DNA from: Azospirillum melinis
GTDB taxonomy: Bacteria > Pseudomonadota > Alphaproteobacteria > Azospirillales > Azospirillaceae
DNA: 64,000 bases
NCBI RefSeq assembly: GCF_013340935.1
Contig: NZ_WHOS01000016.1
Location: forward strand, 1-64,000
Direction of reading: 5' to 3'
Shown here piece after piece: positions 1-8,471 of the stretch (its first letter is position 1; each line of letters begins with the position of its first letter). Made by a program: the position numbers and the translations under genes. The notes under the pieces were generated by a model. The model searched no databases and was not told where the DNA came from. It worked only from the letters and a program-made list of their open reading frames with translations.

Positions 1-209
1 GCCTCGGGCATCGGCGGACGGGCGGCGGTGGCCGGCTTCGGCTCGCCCTTCTCGACGCGGGCAGCCTGGGTGATCTCGCCGACGTCGACGATCTCGATCG
101 GGATCGAGGAGGCGATCTCGAGCTTGCGATCGCTGGGCGGCATGCCGAGCACCATCAGCGCGACCAGCGCGACGTGCAGCACCGCCGAGGCGATCAGGGG
201 CTTGCGCAT
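1..209 (-). CDS. tolA: TolA, N-terminal part (cut by window edge)
   Basis: Start of the inner-membrane protein TolA, which links the TolQ-TolR proton motor to TolB and Pal during outer-membrane invagination. Only about 69 residues are inside the window. They begin MRKPLIASAVLHVALVALMV, so residues 4-22 form the single membrane anchor, followed by a periplasmic stretch rich in Glu, Pro, Ala and Lys, as expected for the TolA linker. The start codon is 16 bases after the tolR stop, so the gene is the third cistron of tolQRA. The diagnostic C-terminal domain is not visible. The call rests on the anchor and on position, and a generic TonB-like protein is the only alternative. Confidence 0.82.
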   Translation of the reverse strand, partial: MRKPLIASAVLHVALVALMVLGMPPSDRKLEIASSIPIEIVDVGEITQAARVEKGEPKPATAARPPMPE

Positions 210-225
210 GGGAGTTCCGCCCGCC

Positions 226-708
226 TCAACGCGCCGGCTTGGGCGCGCCGACCCGCGCGCTGGACGCGGTCGGGCCGTTCGGCATCTCGGCGACCAGCCC
301 GACCTTCTTGAAGCCGGCGGCGCTCATGGTGCCCATCACCTCCAGCATCTTGCCGTAGGCGATCTTGGCGTCGCCGCGGACCAGGATGCGGGCCTCGGGG
401 TTGTTGTTGGTCACCGCGATCAGCAGCGGCACCATGTTGGTCAGCTCGACCGGCGTCTCCTGGACGAAGACGCGGCCGTCGGTCTGCACGGTGACGAACA
501 GCGGGTCCTTCTGCTGCTCCAGCGGAGCGGCATTGGTCTTGGGCAGGTCGACCGGCACGCCGACGGTCAGCATCGGGGCGGCGACCATGAAGACGATCAG
601 CAGGACCAGCATGACGTCGATGAAGGGCGTCATGTTGATCTCGGCCATCGCGCGATAGCCCCGGCGCTTGCCGCGCCCGTGGGATTTGCCTGCGAGTTGT
701 CCGGCCAT
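226..708 (-). CDS. tolR: TolR, proton-channel subunit of the Tol-Pal system
   Basis: TolR, a 160-residue ExbD/TolR family protein with one membrane helix (about residues 26-44) and a periplasmic domain. The helix contains MTPFIDVMLVLLIVFM, in which Asp31 matches the proton-carrying aspartate of TolR and ExbD. The N-terminus is basic and cytoplasmic (KSHGRGKRRGYR). The C-terminal periplasmic domain (residues 50-140) carries the usual VPVDLPKTNA start and the ILVRGDAKIAYGKML strand-helix. It lies 3 bases after tolQ and just before tolA, so one transcript is very likely. A second Met at residue 21 could also initiate, but the longer start gives a family-typical length. Confidence 0.95.
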   Translation of the reverse strand: MAGQLAGKSHGRGKRRGYRAMAEINMTPFIDVMLVLLIVFMVAAPMLTVGVPVDLPKTNAAPLEQQKDPLFVTVQTDGRVFVQETPVELTNMVPLLIAVTNNNPEARILVRGDAKIAYGKMLEVMGTMSAAGFKKVGLVAEMPNGPTASSARVGAPKPAR

Positions 709-711
709 GGT

Positions 712-1446
712 TCAGGCGGCTCCCCGCTCCTCGAGGTGGCGGGACAGGATCGCCGAGAACTCGCCCGAGAAGGTGTCCAGCCGGTCGGCGTAGCGGCCGA
801 GGTCGGTGGAGAACTTGTTGTAGGAGAGCACCGCCGGAATGGCGGCCAGCAGGCCCATGGCGGTGGCGAACAGCGCCTCGGCGATGCCCGGCGCCACCAC
901 GGCGAGGCTGGTGTTGCCCGAACCGGCGATCGAGGTGAAGGAGTTCATGATGCCCCACACCGTGCCGAACAGGCCGATGAAGGGGGCGGTCGACCCGACC
1001 GAGGCCAGGAAGGTCATGTAGCGTTCGGCCCGCGCCATCTCGCGGCCGATGGTCACCGCCATCACCCGCTCGACCCGCTGCTGCAGCGAGCTTTTCATGG
1101 TGCCGCCGATGCCGCGGTCGGCGGCGTGGCGCCACTCGCGCATGCCGGCGGCGAAGGTCGCCGCCATCGGGTCGGCCGGGGTCTGGCCGATGCGGTCGTA
1201 CAGCGCGTCCAGCGACCCGCCGGACCAGAAGGCCTCTTCGAAGGAGTCGGCCTGGGCGTTCAGCCGGCGGATGCGCATCAGCTTCTCGATGATGATCGCC
1301 CAGCACCAGATCGAGGCGACGACGAGCATCATCATCACGATCTTGACGACCGCGTCGGCCTGCCAGAACAGGCCGAGGATCGTGATCTCATGTGCCGTCG
1401 TGGCGGCGGCATTGCCGGCCAGTTGGGCGGTTTGCAGGGCGTCCAT
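712..1446 (-). CDS. tolQ: TolQ, proton-channel subunit of the Tol-Pal system
   Basis: TolQ, 244 residues, of the MotA/TolQ/ExbB family. It has one membrane helix near residues 30-52 and two close helices (about 140-165 and 180-205) containing the family signature FIGLFGTVWGIMNSF and the small-residue rich ALFATAMGLLAAIPAV. With TolR it forms the proton-driven motor of the Tol-Pal complex, which keeps the outer membrane constricted at division. The gene follows ybgC by 73 bases on the same strand and precedes tolR by 3 bases, the classical ybgC-tolQ-tolR-tolA order. Nothing unusual is seen in the sequence. Confidence 0.96.
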   Translation of the reverse strand: MDALQTAQLAGNAAATTAHEITILGLFWQADAVVKIVMMMLVVASIWCWAIIIEKLMRIRRLNAQADSFEEAFWSGGSLDALYDRIGQTPADPMAATFAAGMREWRHAADRGIGGTMKSSLQQRVERVMAVTIGREMARAERYMTFLASVGSTAPFIGLFGTVWGIMNSFTSIAGSGNTSLAVVAPGIAEALFATAMGLLAAIPAVLSYNKFSTDLGRYADRLDTFSGEFSAILSRHLEERGAA

Positions 1447-1519
1447 CGCAGTCAGTCTCGCGTTTGCGCTGTTGGCACGGGGAGTGGAAGGAAACGGTCG
1501 ATAGGATCAGGCAGGCGGG

Positions 1520-2002
1520 TCAGGCGGGAGAAGAGGCGTTTTGCTTTGCATGCAGCGTCTCCATCGCCGCTTTCACCGGTTCGGGAAGGCGCACGGCCCG
1601 CCCGGCCCGGTTGATCGTCACCAGCTGCAGGTCGGCGCGCGCCAGCACGCGACCGTCGCGGCGGATGACTTGTGCAAGTGCGAAGGAGGCACCGCGGATA
1701 TCGACGATTCGGGTTTCCACTTCAAGCGTGTCCTCCAGCTTGGCAGGGGCGTCAAAATCGATGGTCAGGCGCCGTACCGCAAATGACACACCTGTGACAT
1801 CGCCCAAACCCCCGGCCATCTCCCTCTGACGGAAGCCCATCAGGTAGAGCATCTCCGTGCGCGCCCGCTCCGCGAACCGCAGGTAATTGGCGTGATAGAC
1901 GATGCCGCCGGCATCGGTGTCCTCGTAATAGACCCGCAACGGATACCGGTGCGTGCCATCCTCCGCGAACCGGCCCGACAAGGAAGACGCGGCGTCACTC
2001 AT
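1520..2002 (-). CDS. ybgC: YbgC-type acyl-CoA thioesterase
   Basis: Tol-Pal associated acyl-CoA thioesterase of the hotdog fold, 160 residues. The catalytic signature [16 protein letters not shown] begins near residue 25 and is complete, including the DTDAGG aspartates. Members hydrolyse short acyl-CoA or act with acyl carrier protein in phospholipid metabolism, and the gene is almost always the first of the tol-pal cluster. Here the start codon overlaps the end of ruvB by 8 bases, so translation is probably coupled to ruvB and the tol genes may share its transcript. The N-terminal 15 residues before [11 protein letters not shown] are poorly conserved in the family. Confidence 0.93.
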   Translation of the reverse strand: MSDAASSLSGRFAEDGTHRYPLRVYYEDTDAGGIVYHANYLRFAERARTEMLYLMGFRQREMAGGLGDVTGVSFAVRRLTIDFDAPAKLEDTLEVETRIVDIRGASFALAQVIRRDGRVLARADLQLVTINRAGRAVRLPEPVKAAMETLHAKQNASSPA

Positions 2003-3068
2003 CGTCGCCCTCGTCCGTCGGGTCGGGGACGCGGTCCAGCAGGTCGAGCTGCCGGAGCGGCGCGTTCGGCGGGTTGAGCCCGAGATAGCGGAAGCCCTGG
2101 TCGGTCAGCATGCGCCCGCGCGGAGTGCGCTGAAGGAAGCCCTGCTGGATCAGGTAGGGCTCGACCACCTCCTCCAGCACGTCGCGCTGCTCGCCCAGCG
2201 CCGCGCCCAGCGTCTCGACACCGACCGGGCCACCGCCATAGTTGTTGGCGACCAGCCCAAGGTAACGGCGGTCCATGCTGTCCAACCCGAGCCGGTCGAC
2301 CTCCAGCCGGGTCAGCGCGGCATCGGCGACGCGCTTGTCGACCTCCTCCACCCCGGCGACCGCGGCGAAATCACGCACCCGGCGCAGCAGGCGCCCCGAC
2401 ACGCGCGGCGTGCCACGCGCCCGGTTGGCGATCTCGCGCGCGCCCTCGGGCGTGATGCCCATGCCGAGCACGCCGGCGGCGCGGCGCACGATCAGCTCCA
2501 GCTCGTCCGGTTCATAGAATTGCAGGCGCACGGGAATGCCGAAGCGTTCGCGCAAGGGGCGCGTGATCAGGCCGCTGCGCGTCGTCGCGCCGACAAGGGT
2601 GAAGGGCGGCAGGTCGATCCGGATGGACCGCGCCGACGGGCCTTCGCCGATGATGAGGTCGAGCTGGAAATCCTCCATGGCGGGATAGAGCACCTCTTCC
2701 ACGGCGGGATTAAGGCGATGAATCTCGTCGATGAAGAGGACGTCGTGCGGCTGCAGGTTGGTCAGCAGCGCCGCCAGATCGCCGGCCCGTGCGATGACCG
2801 GGCCGGAGGTGGCGCGGAAGCCGACGCCCAGCTCGCGCGCCACGATCTGCGCCAGCGTGGTCTTGCCCAGGCCGGGGGGCCCGAACAGCAGCACATGGTC
2901 GAGCGCCTCGTTGCGGGAGCGGGCGGCCTGGATGAAGATCGACAGGTTCTCGCGCGCCTGTCGCTGGCCGATGAACTCGGCGAGCGACAGCGGACGGATC
3001 GACGCCTCGGCCGAATCGCCGTGGCCCTGGCCCGGCTGGACCAGACGATCTTGATTGGGGTCGCTCAT
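1995..3068 (-). CDS. ruvB: RuvB, Holliday junction branch-migration ATPase
   Basis: RuvB, 357 residues, the AAA+ motor that drives branch migration of Holliday junctions with RuvA. The sequence shows the Walker A motif GPPGLGKTT (residues 63-71), Walker B with DEIHRL, sensor 1 VGATTRSGL, and the C-terminal winged helix RTPRGRMLT. The arginine-finger region [12 protein letters not shown] is present. Length is close to other alphaproteobacterial RuvB proteins. The gene overlaps ruvA upstream by 4 bases and ybgC downstream by 8 bases, consistent with a ruvC-ruvA-ruvB-ybgC transcript. Confidence 0.97.
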   Translation of the reverse strand: MSDPNQDRLVQPGQGHGDSAEASIRPLSLAEFIGQRQARENLSIFIQAARSRNEALDHVLLFGPPGLGKTTLAQIVARELGVGFRATSGPVIARAGDLAALLTNLQPHDVLFIDEIHRLNPAVEEVLYPAMEDFQLDLIIGEGPSARSIRIDLPPFTLVGATTRSGLITRPLRERFGIPVRLQFYEPDELELIVRRAAGVLGMGITPEGAREIANRARGTPRVSGRLLRRVRDFAAVAGVEEVDKRVADAALTRLEVDRLGLDSMDRRYLGLVANNYGGGPVGVETLGAALGEQRDVLEEVVEPYLIQQGFLQRTPRGRMLTDQGFRYLGLNPPNAPLRQLDLLDRVPDPTDEGDDE

Positions 3069-3691
3069 TGGCTCAGTTCCTTGAGGCCCTGGCGGATCAG
3101 ATCGGACACGCCGGCATCATCGCCCAGCACGCGCCCGGCGGCGACGACCGCGCCGAAGGCCTCCGACCGGCCATAGCCGAGATTGACCAGCGCCGACACC
3201 GCATCGGCCAGCGCCGGGGTGGCGCCCGGCACGGCGGCGGGGGCGCCCTTGCCGGCCGGCGCGCCCGCGGTCGCCGCGGGACCGAGCGCCAGATTGCCGA
3301 CCTTGTCCTTGAGTTCGTTGAGGATGCGCGCCGCCACCTTCGGCCCGACGCCGTCGGCGCGCACCAGCGCGGTCTTGTCCTGGGAGGCAATGGCGCGGGT
3401 CAGCTGGTCGGGGTCGAGCACGCCCAGGATCGACAGCGCCAGCCGGGCGCCGACACCCTGGATGGTGGTCAGCAGCTTGAACCACTCCCGGTCCGCCTGG
3501 TCGCCGAAGCCGTGCAGGACGATGCGTTCCTCGCGGATGAAGGTCTCGACCACCAGCGACGCCCGCTCGCCCACCGACAGGCGTGACAGCGTGCGGTTGG
3601 AGCAGGACAGCAGGTAACCGACGCCGTTCACGTCGAGCACGACCCAGTCGGTGCCGGTGGAATCGACGATGCCGGTCAGCTTGGCGATCAT
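3065..3691 (-). CDS. ruvA: RuvA, Holliday junction-binding subunit
   Basis: RuvA, 208 residues, the tetrameric protein that binds four-way junctions and loads RuvB. It starts [21 protein letters not shown] (OB fold). Helix-hairpin-helix segments lie around [14 protein letters not shown] and [20 protein letters not shown] flexible Ala/Gly/Pro linker (residues about 138-165) follows, then the C-terminal RuvB-contact domain ([16 protein letters not shown]). Its start codon overlaps the end of the extended ruvC by 4 bases, so coupling to ruvC is kept despite the insertion in that gene. Confidence 0.96.
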   Translation of the reverse strand: MIAKLTGIVDSTGTDWVVLDVNGVGYLLSCSNRTLSRLSVGERASLVVETFIREERIVLHGFGDQADREWFKLLTTIQGVGARLALSILGVLDPDQLTRAIASQDKTALVRADGVGPKVAARILNELKDKVGNLALGPAATAGAPAGKGAPAAVPGATPALADAVSALVNLGYGRSEAFGAVVAAGRVLGDDAGVSDLIRQGLKELSQ

Positions 3692-4752
3692 GGGAACTCC
3701 CGGCCCGAGGGCTGGCTGCGAAGAATGGAGGTCTCTTCGAGACGCGCGCGGATGGTCTCCAGCACGCCGTCAAGGTTATCGATCACGTCGGTGTTCCAGA
3801 AGCGCAGGATCCGGAAGCCGGCCTGCTCCAGCATGCGAGACCGCCGCTCGTCATGTGCGGCGCGCTGCTCGGCATGCTGGCCGCCGTCCAGTTCGATGAT
3901 CAGGCGATGGTCGTGGGCGACGAAGTCGGCGACGAAGCCCAGGATCGGCTCCTGCCGCCGGAATTTCGCGCCAAGCTGCGCATTGCGCAGCTTCTGCCAG
4001 ACGATCTTTTCCACATCCGTGGCATTCATCCGCAGATCGCGCGCGCGCCCGGTTATGTAGTCAGTGGGCTTGGTTTTCGCAACCAGCGCCATGTCCCCCA
4101 CTCGCCTCATGGGAGCGTCTCCCTCTCCCCCCCGGGGAGAGGGTCGGGGTGAGGGGGAAGCGCTGCGTGGACTCTTGGGAGAGGAACGCTGTGCATCCCC
4201 CTCACCCTGCCCTCTCCCCGGGGGGGAGAGGGTTTGACGCGGCACTTCGCCGCCCCGCCGCCACATCGTCCAGCTGGCGCGGTGGTGCGCGTGGCAGATC
4301 GCTATGGCGAGGGCATCGGCGGCGTCCGGCGAGGCGATCTCGCAGCCGGGCAGCAGCAGCCGCACCATCGTCTGGACCTGTGCCTTCTCGGCGCGGCCCT
4401 GGCCGACGACCGCCTTCTTGACCATGTTGTTGGCGTATTCCGCCACGGCCAGCCCGGCCTGGGCCGGCACCAGCAGGGCCACGGCGCGAGCCTGCCCCAG
4501 CTTGAGCGTCGAGACCGCGTTGTTGTTGACGAAGGTCTCCTCCACCGCCGCCTCGTCGGGGTGGTAGCGCTCCACCACCGCCGACAGGGCGTCGTGGAGC
4601 TGCACCAGACGCTCGGCCAGCGGACAGCGGTCGTCGGAATGCACCGCGCCGTCGGCGACGTGGCTCAGGCGGTTGCCCGCCACGTCGATGATGCCCCAGC
4701 CGGTGTGGCGCAGGCCGGGGTCGATCCCCAGCAGCCGCACCGGCGAAGGCAC
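3688..4752 (-). CDS. ruvC: RuvC resolvase fused to a DUF559 (Vsr-like) domain
   Basis: Holliday junction resolvase RuvC. All four catalytic acids are present: Asp in [10 protein letters not shown] (about residue 11), Glu in AVEETFV (71), and two Asp in SPDAADALA (143 and 146). Normal RuvC ends near residue 165-175. Here the frame stays open through a linker of about 50 residues (DNA 4096-4245) made of Pro/Gly/Arg-rich peptide read from two copies of a dispersed repeat. A complete DUF559 domain follows (about 229-340; signatures [15 protein letters not shown] and [13 protein letters not shown]), a family related to very-short-patch-repair endonucleases. I start at GTG 4752, with GAGG 5 bases before it; GTG 4785 and 4740 are alternatives. 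Whether the fusion is processed or active is unknown. Confidence 0.88.
   Translation of the reverse strand: MPSPVRLLGIDPGLRHTGWGIIDVAGNRLSHVADGAVHSDDRCPLAERLVQLHDALSAVVERYHPDEAAVEETFVNNNAVSTLKLGQARAVALLVPAQAGLAVAEYANNMVKKAVVGQGRAEKAQVQTMVRLLLPGCEIASPDAADALAIAICHAHHRASWTMWRRGGEVPRQTLSPPGRGQGEGDAQRSSPKSPRSASPSPRPSPRGGEGDAPMRRVGDMALVAKTKPTDYITGRARDLRMNATDVEKIVWQKLRNAQLGAKFRRQEPILGFVADFVAHDHRLIIELDGGQHAEQRAAHDERRSRMLEQAGFRILRFWNTDVIDNLDGVLETIRARLEETSILRSQPSGREFP
4096..4245 (-). repeat. Dispersed GC-rich repeat pair inside ruvC
   Basis: Two copies of a GC-rich palindromic repeat, in opposite orientation, lie at about 4120-4165 and 4193-4232. Each has a core in which CCCTCTCCCC is followed by GGGGAGAGGG, flanked by CCCTCACCC. 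They sit in frame within ruvC and encode the peptides [14 protein letters not shown] and [13 protein letters not shown]. Related copies occur outside genes at 26726-26772 and 37079-37225. Confidence 0.85.
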
Positions 4753-4821
4753 CGTCGCCTCACTTCGTCCTGCCCGCGCAAACACGGCACCCGCTCTCCG
4801 CCTGCAAGACCCGCGTTCTGC

Positions 4822-5574
4822 TTACGCGGTCAGCTTCTGCATCAGCTCGTCGGAGATGTCGAAGTTGCCTTCGACCACCTGGACGTCGTCGTTGTCCTCC
4901 AGCACGTCCAGCAGCTTCAGCAGGCTGGCCGCGGCATCTTCGGACGGGGCGACGGTGTTCAGCGGACGCCAGGTCAGGCGCGCGCTCTCCGCACCGCCGA
5001 ACTTGGCCTCCAGCGCATCGCGCACGACGCCGAAATTCTCCACCGTGGTGGTGACCTCGTGGCCGTTCTCGTCGGATTCGACGTTGTCGGCGCCGGCCTC
5101 CAGCGCCACCTCGAACACGGCGTCGGCGTCAGCGGCGGCGGCCGGGTAGAAGATCGCGCCGATGCGGCTGAACATGAAGCTGACCGAGTTGGTCTCGCCC
5201 AGGCTGCCGCCATACTTGGTGAAGCTGGAGCGCACTTCCGCGGCAGTGCGGTTGCGGTTGTCGGTCAGCGCCTCGACGATCAGGGCGACGCCGCCGGGGC
5301 CGTAGCCCTCGTACCGCACCTCTTCGTAGTTCGCGTCGTCGCCGCCGCCGGGCGTGCCCTGCTTGATGGCGCGGTCGATGCGGTCGCGCGGCATGTTCTG
5401 CGCGCGTCCGGCCAGGATGGCGGCACGCAGGCGCGGGTTGGCCGCCGGGTCCGGCAGGCCGCTCTTGGCGGCGACGGTGATCTCGCGGGCGAGCTTGTTG
5501 AAGATCTTGGACCGCTTGGCGTCCTGCGCGCCCTTGCGGTGCATGATGTTCTTGAACTGGGAATGACCGGCCAT
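4822..5574 (-). CDS. yebC: YebC/PmpR family protein
   Basis: YebC/TACO1 family protein, 250 residues from [15 protein letters not shown], the family's characteristic N-terminus, which fixes the start against a longer open frame. Bacterial members were described as DNA-binding regulators, and more recent work links the family to translation of proline-rich stretches, so the molecular role here is not settled. Conserved segments include [27 protein letters not shown] and [17 protein letters not shown]. The gene lies 69 bases upstream of ruvC on the same strand, the usual yebC-ruvCAB order. Confidence 0.95.
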   Translation of the reverse strand: MAGHSQFKNIMHRKGAQDAKRSKIFNKLAREITVAAKSGLPDPAANPRLRAAILAGRAQNMPRDRIDRAIKQGTPGGGDDANYEEVRYEGYGPGGVALIVEALTDNRNRTAAEVRSSFTKYGGSLGETNSVSFMFSRIGAIFYPAAAADADAVFEVALEAGADNVESDENGHEVTTTVENFGVVRDALEAKFGGAESARLTWRPLNTVAPSEDAAASLLKLLDVLEDNDDVQVVEGNFDISDELMQKLTA

Positions 5575-5746
5575 GGGTCGAACGAGCCTCGAAACGGAAT
5601 TGGTCAATCGGGCGGGGTTAAGCGCACGACACATGTAACAGGTCTGCCGCCCCACCGCACCTTTTCGGCGCGGGAGACGACACCCACGGGATTAGAAAGT
5701 CAATATGGCGAGATTGCGGCGCGGCGTGGCCGCAGCCGTGACGGCC

Positions 5747-6571
5747 TTACTGCGTCCGTTCCGGCAAGGTCTGGCTCAGCCGCCCGCCGATGCGCAACGG
5801 CTCGATGCGGACCGCCAGCCCGGTGCGGTCGTCGGTCTCGACATAGCAGCCGCAGACGGTGCCCTCGCCTTCCGCCGGGGACAGCCGCTCGGTCGGCAGC
5901 TTCCGCACCATCTTGGCGAGCGCCACCTCCTTCTTCATGCCGATGGCGCTGTCGTAATCGCCGCACATGCCGGCATCGGACTGATAGGCGGTGCCCTTCG
6001 GCAGGACCATGTGGTCGGCGGTCGGCACATGGCTGTGGGTGCCCACCACCAGCGAGGCGCGGCCGTCGCAGAAATGGCCCATGATCATCTTCTCGCTGGT
6101 CGCCTCGCCGTGCATGTCGATCAGAACGGCATCGACGCCGCCCGGGCCGAGGCGATGGGCCTTCAGCACCCGGTCCACCGCGGCGAAGGGGTCGTCCATC
6201 GGCTCCATGAACAGGCGCAGCAGCACGTTGACGACCAGAACCTTGCGCCCGCCGCGCGCCTGCAACAGCACATAGCCGCGGCCTGGCGTGCCCTCCGGAT
6301 AGTTCACTGGACGGACGATGCGCGGCTGCTGCTCGATGGTGGAAACCAGTTCCTTCTGGTCCCACGTATGGTTGCCCAGCGTCACCACGTCGATGCCGGC
6401 CTCGAAGAACTCCTCGGCGATCTTGACCGTGACGCCGTAGCCGCCGGCCGAATTCTCGCCGTTCACCACCGTCAGGTCGGGGTCCAGCTTCTCGCGCAGC
6501 ATCGGCATATGCGCCAGCACAGCCTCGCGCCCGGACCGGCCCACCACATCGCCGAAGAACAGAATCCGCAT
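5747..6571 (-). CDS. YmdB-type metallophosphoesterase
   Basis: Metallophosphoesterase of the YmdB family (274 residues from MRILFFGDVVGRSG). Metal-ligand motifs are all visible: FGDVVG near the start, NGENSAGG, LGNHTWD, and VGTHSHVPTAD in the C-terminal half. Characterised members hydrolyse 2',3'-cyclic nucleotides, and the Bacillus member affects RNA levels and motility. The substrate in this organism is not known. The start is chosen because the first strand must begin close to MRILFFGD; upstream in-frame codons add an unrelated leader. It is followed by yebC after 172 bases and preceded by the fthC terminator hairpin. Confidence 0.92.
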   Translation of the reverse strand: MRILFFGDVVGRSGREAVLAHMPMLREKLDPDLTVVNGENSAGGYGVTVKIAEEFFEAGIDVVTLGNHTWDQKELVSTIEQQPRIVRPVNYPEGTPGRGYVLLQARGGRKVLVVNVLLRLFMEPMDDPFAAVDRVLKAHRLGPGGVDAVLIDMHGEATSEKMIMGHFCDGRASLVVGTHSHVPTADHMVLPKGTAYQSDAGMCGDYDSAIGMKKEVALAKMVRKLPTERLSPAEGEGTVCGCYVETDDRTGLAVRIEPLRIGGRLSQTLPERTQ

Positions 6572-6639
6572 CGCCCCAACCTTCCCGATTAGATCGGATC
6601 GCGTAAAATCGGCATCGATTTGAAGCGTGAATCCGATCG

Positions 6640-6692
6640 TCAAATACAAAACTATAGCTCCGTGCGTTTCATGTTAAACGCACGGAGCTATA
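6640..6692 (-). terminator. Terminator of the cyclo-ligase gene
   Basis: Perfect 17-base stem (arms 6653-6669 and 6676-6692, TATAGCTCCGTGCGTTT and its complement) with a 6-base loop. On the minus strand it follows the cyclo-ligase stop codon directly, and the bases after the stem read GTTTTGTATTTG, a broken T tract. This fits a factor-independent terminator separating the gene from the phosphoesterase gene. Confidence 0.8.
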
Positions 6693-6694
6693 AC

Positions 6695-7291
6695 TCACTT
6701 ATGAATGCGGAGCGTCTCGCGCTCCGTCACGATCCAGTCCAGCCGCTCGTCATGGCCGTCCACCGGAACCGCCGGCATCTCCTGCGCGGCGAAGGCCACG
6801 CCGACCGCAACCACCACGCCCGCTCCCGCCCCGCCTGCCCGCAGGCCGTCCAGCGTCCGGTCGTAATAGCCGGCGCCATAGCCCAGCCGATGGCCGGAGC
6901 GGTCGAAGGCCAGCAGCGGCACCAGCAGCAGCGAGGGCAGCAGGACCGCGCGCCCCTCCGCCGGTTCCTGGATGCCGTATCGCCCGGCTGTCATCGGCGC
7001 CTGCGGGTCCCAGTCGCGGAACAGCAGGGCAGTGCCGCGCGGCCCCGAGACAGGCAGCCCGACCGCATGGCCGAGGTCTTTAAGATGGAGCAAAGCCGGC
7101 CGCGCGTCGAGTTCCGACCCCAGCGGCCAATATCCCCCGGCGGCACCGCGCGGCAGATGGCCGTCGCACGCCAGTTCGGCGATGCGGTCGCGCACGGCGG
7201 CGGAGGCGGTGGAGCGGTCGGAGTCGGCGATGGCGTCGCGCCGGGCGCGCGCCTCGCGTCGGGCGGCGTCCTTGGCTTGCGGATCGGTCAT
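6695..7291 (-). CDS. fthC: 5-formyltetrahydrofolate cyclo-ligase
   Basis: 5-formyltetrahydrofolate cyclo-ligase (198 residues), which converts 5-formyl-THF with ATP to 5,10-methenyl-THF and so recycles stored folate. The N-terminal Arg-rich helix (KDAARREARARRDA), the central GGYWPLGSELD and the C-terminal ATP/substrate loop LGYGAGYYDRTLD are family features. The gene lies downstream of a 6S RNA and zapA on the same strand, the zapA-ssrS-ygfA arrangement known from many proteobacteria; in E. coli the 6S RNA and this gene are cotranscribed. Confidence 0.93.
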   Translation of the reverse strand: MTDPQAKDAARREARARRDAIADSDRSTASAAVRDRIAELACDGHLPRGAAGGYWPLGSELDARPALLHLKDLGHAVGLPVSGPRGTALLFRDWDPQAPMTAGRYGIQEPAEGRAVLLPSLLLVPLLAFDRSGHRLGYGAGYYDRTLDGLRAGGAGAGVVVAVGVAFAAQEMPAVPVDGHDERLDWIVTERETLRIHK

Positions 7292-7355
7292 CGCGGACTG
7301 CGTGCGGAGGGAGGGAACGGGGAACCCATGGAACAGGGAGGCCCGGAAAGAGGGT

Positions 7356-7524
7356 GGAAGGTGCCGCCTCGGCCGGTGGCCATATGCCTATCCTCCATGG
7401 CCTGCATGAGCAGGTGGGCGCCGTGTACCCGGCCCGATGGGCCGGACAGGGACAGCTCCCTAGAGTTCAAGGTTATCGGCCCTGGGGATTATTGCAGCCT
7501 GTCGAACCAGGCAGCGGTCCTTCC
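7356..7524 (-). ncRNA. ssrS: 6S RNA
   Basis: 6S RNA, which binds the housekeeping sigma-factor RNA polymerase by mimicking an open promoter. The evidence is the position between zapA and the cyclo-ligase gene, the lack of a plausible reading frame, and structure. GGAAGGACCGC near 7524 pairs with GGCGGCACCTTCC ending at 7356, closing a molecule of about 169 nt. Inside is an interrupted hairpin with the CCTTGAACTC...GGGAGC bubble region and a GC-rich arm (GTCCGGCCCATCGGGCCGG). The ends are inferred from pairing and may be off by several bases. Confidence 0.75.
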
Positions 7525-7534
7525 ATGCACCAAT

Positions 7535-7843
7535 CTAGGCGCGCTCGAGCCGCGCGGCAACCTCTTCGATGCGTTTTGCGACACGATCGAGTTCGCCGGC
7601 CACCGCCGCCTCGTCGATCGCAGGGGCGATGCCCTTGCCGGACATCACGTCCTGCAGCTCGTCGGCCAGCACCAGACAGGTCATCAGCATCATCTGCGCC
7701 TCCGACCCGCTGCGTCCGCCACCGGTCAGCCGGCGCAGGCGGTCGTCCACATAGGCCGCCAGCTCGCGCAGCCGGCCCTCCTGCCCGTCCTCGCACAGCA
7801 TGCGATAGAAGCGGCCATTCACTTCGATGTCGACCTGCGCCAT
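7535..7843 (-). CDS. zapA: ZapA, cell division protein
   Basis: ZapA (102 residues), which bundles FtsZ filaments at the division site. The N-terminal head MAQVDIEVNGRFYRMLCEDGQE, with the G-x-x-Y-x-x-x-C/A-x-x-G-x-E pattern, is diagnostic, followed by the helix LRELAAYVDDRLRRL and a C-terminal coiled coil (residues 60-100). The start is set by this head; the longer frame upstream only runs through the next gene. The DUF4164 gene ends 4 bases before it, so the two are probably cotranscribed. Confidence 0.92.
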   Translation of the reverse strand: MAQVDIEVNGRFYRMLCEDGQEGRLRELAAYVDDRLRRLTGGGRSGSEAQMMLMTCLVLADELQDVMSGKGIAPAIDEAAVAGELDRVAKRIEEVAARLERA

Positions 7844-7847
7844 GGCG

Positions 7848-8072
7848 TCAGCTCTCCAGCACGTGTTGCAGGCGGGCGATGGCGACCTCAAGCCGCTGCG
7901 ACACCGCCTCCGCGGTGGCCTGGGCGGTCGCCCGGTCGGCCCGCGCGGTTTCCAGCGCCTGCGACAGATCCTGCTCCCGCCGGACGACCCGCTCCTCGCG
8001 GGCGGCAGCGGCATGGTCGAGACGTTCCACGGCACGGCCGAGACGGTCGAGAGCAGCTTTCAGGGAATCCAT
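7848..8072 (-). CDS. DUF4164 small coiled-coil protein
   Basis: A 74-residue protein that is almost entirely one predicted helix or coiled coil (DSLKAALDRLGRAVERLDHAA onward, rich in Ala, Arg, Glu and Gln). It matches the DUF4164 type found next to zapA in many alphaproteobacteria. No enzyme motif is present. Its position immediately upstream of zapA suggests a role in cell division or a structural partner similar to ZapB, but that is inference. ATG 8072 is preferred over an in-frame TTG nine bases upstream. Confidence 0.75.
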   Translation of the reverse strand: MDSLKAALDRLGRAVERLDHAAAAREERVVRREQDLSQALETARADRATAQATAEAVSQRLEVAIARLQHVLES

Positions 8073-8471
8073 GGACGTCAACCTCGACCTGTGGGCACGT
8101 CATGTTCGATGGGCGGCGGATCCGGACCGGCTTTCCGCCAAGCCGAACCGCTGCCTTATCGGAGCGCTTAGAGTTGGGCCGGCACGCTGACCGCGTCAAC
8201 CGTCCCGAGGGACTCTTCCACCGAATGCCCATACTGAATACCGGGGCGTGACGGAACGCCGCAACCGATGCATCAGTGTCGAACCCATAACGGCTGCGGG
8301 GCTTCCCGCACGGACGAGGGGCCTCTGCCATGCCCTTCCCTACCCCAATCCCATGTTGACCTGCGGACGGCGGTTCTGCATGGTGCGCCCGTTTCGCGGC
8401 GCCTTATCAAGGCGACCGCGCAACCACCGTTGCCGACGCCGCAACCGCGCCCGACCCGCAGGAAACGCCAG
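8073..8471. other. Divergent intergenic region, DUF4164/tkt
   Basis: 399 bases between two divergent genes, so promoters for both should lie here. No conserved reading frame or RNA was recognised. A weak sigma70-like candidate for tkt is TTGACC at 8356-8361 with CATGGT 17 bases later at 8379-8384. Its -10 box matches the consensus at only three positions, so it is tentative. Confidence 0.35.

Noticed and set aside
3700..4095. Independent DUF559 gene
   Set aside because: The frame is continuous with ruvC, and no stop or separate ribosome-binding site was evident before [12 protein letters not shown]. It remains possible if the sequence has an error.
4120..4232. CRISPR array or tandem repeat
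   Set aside because: Only two inverted copies of a dispersed palindrome with no regular spacers; no cas genes in the window.
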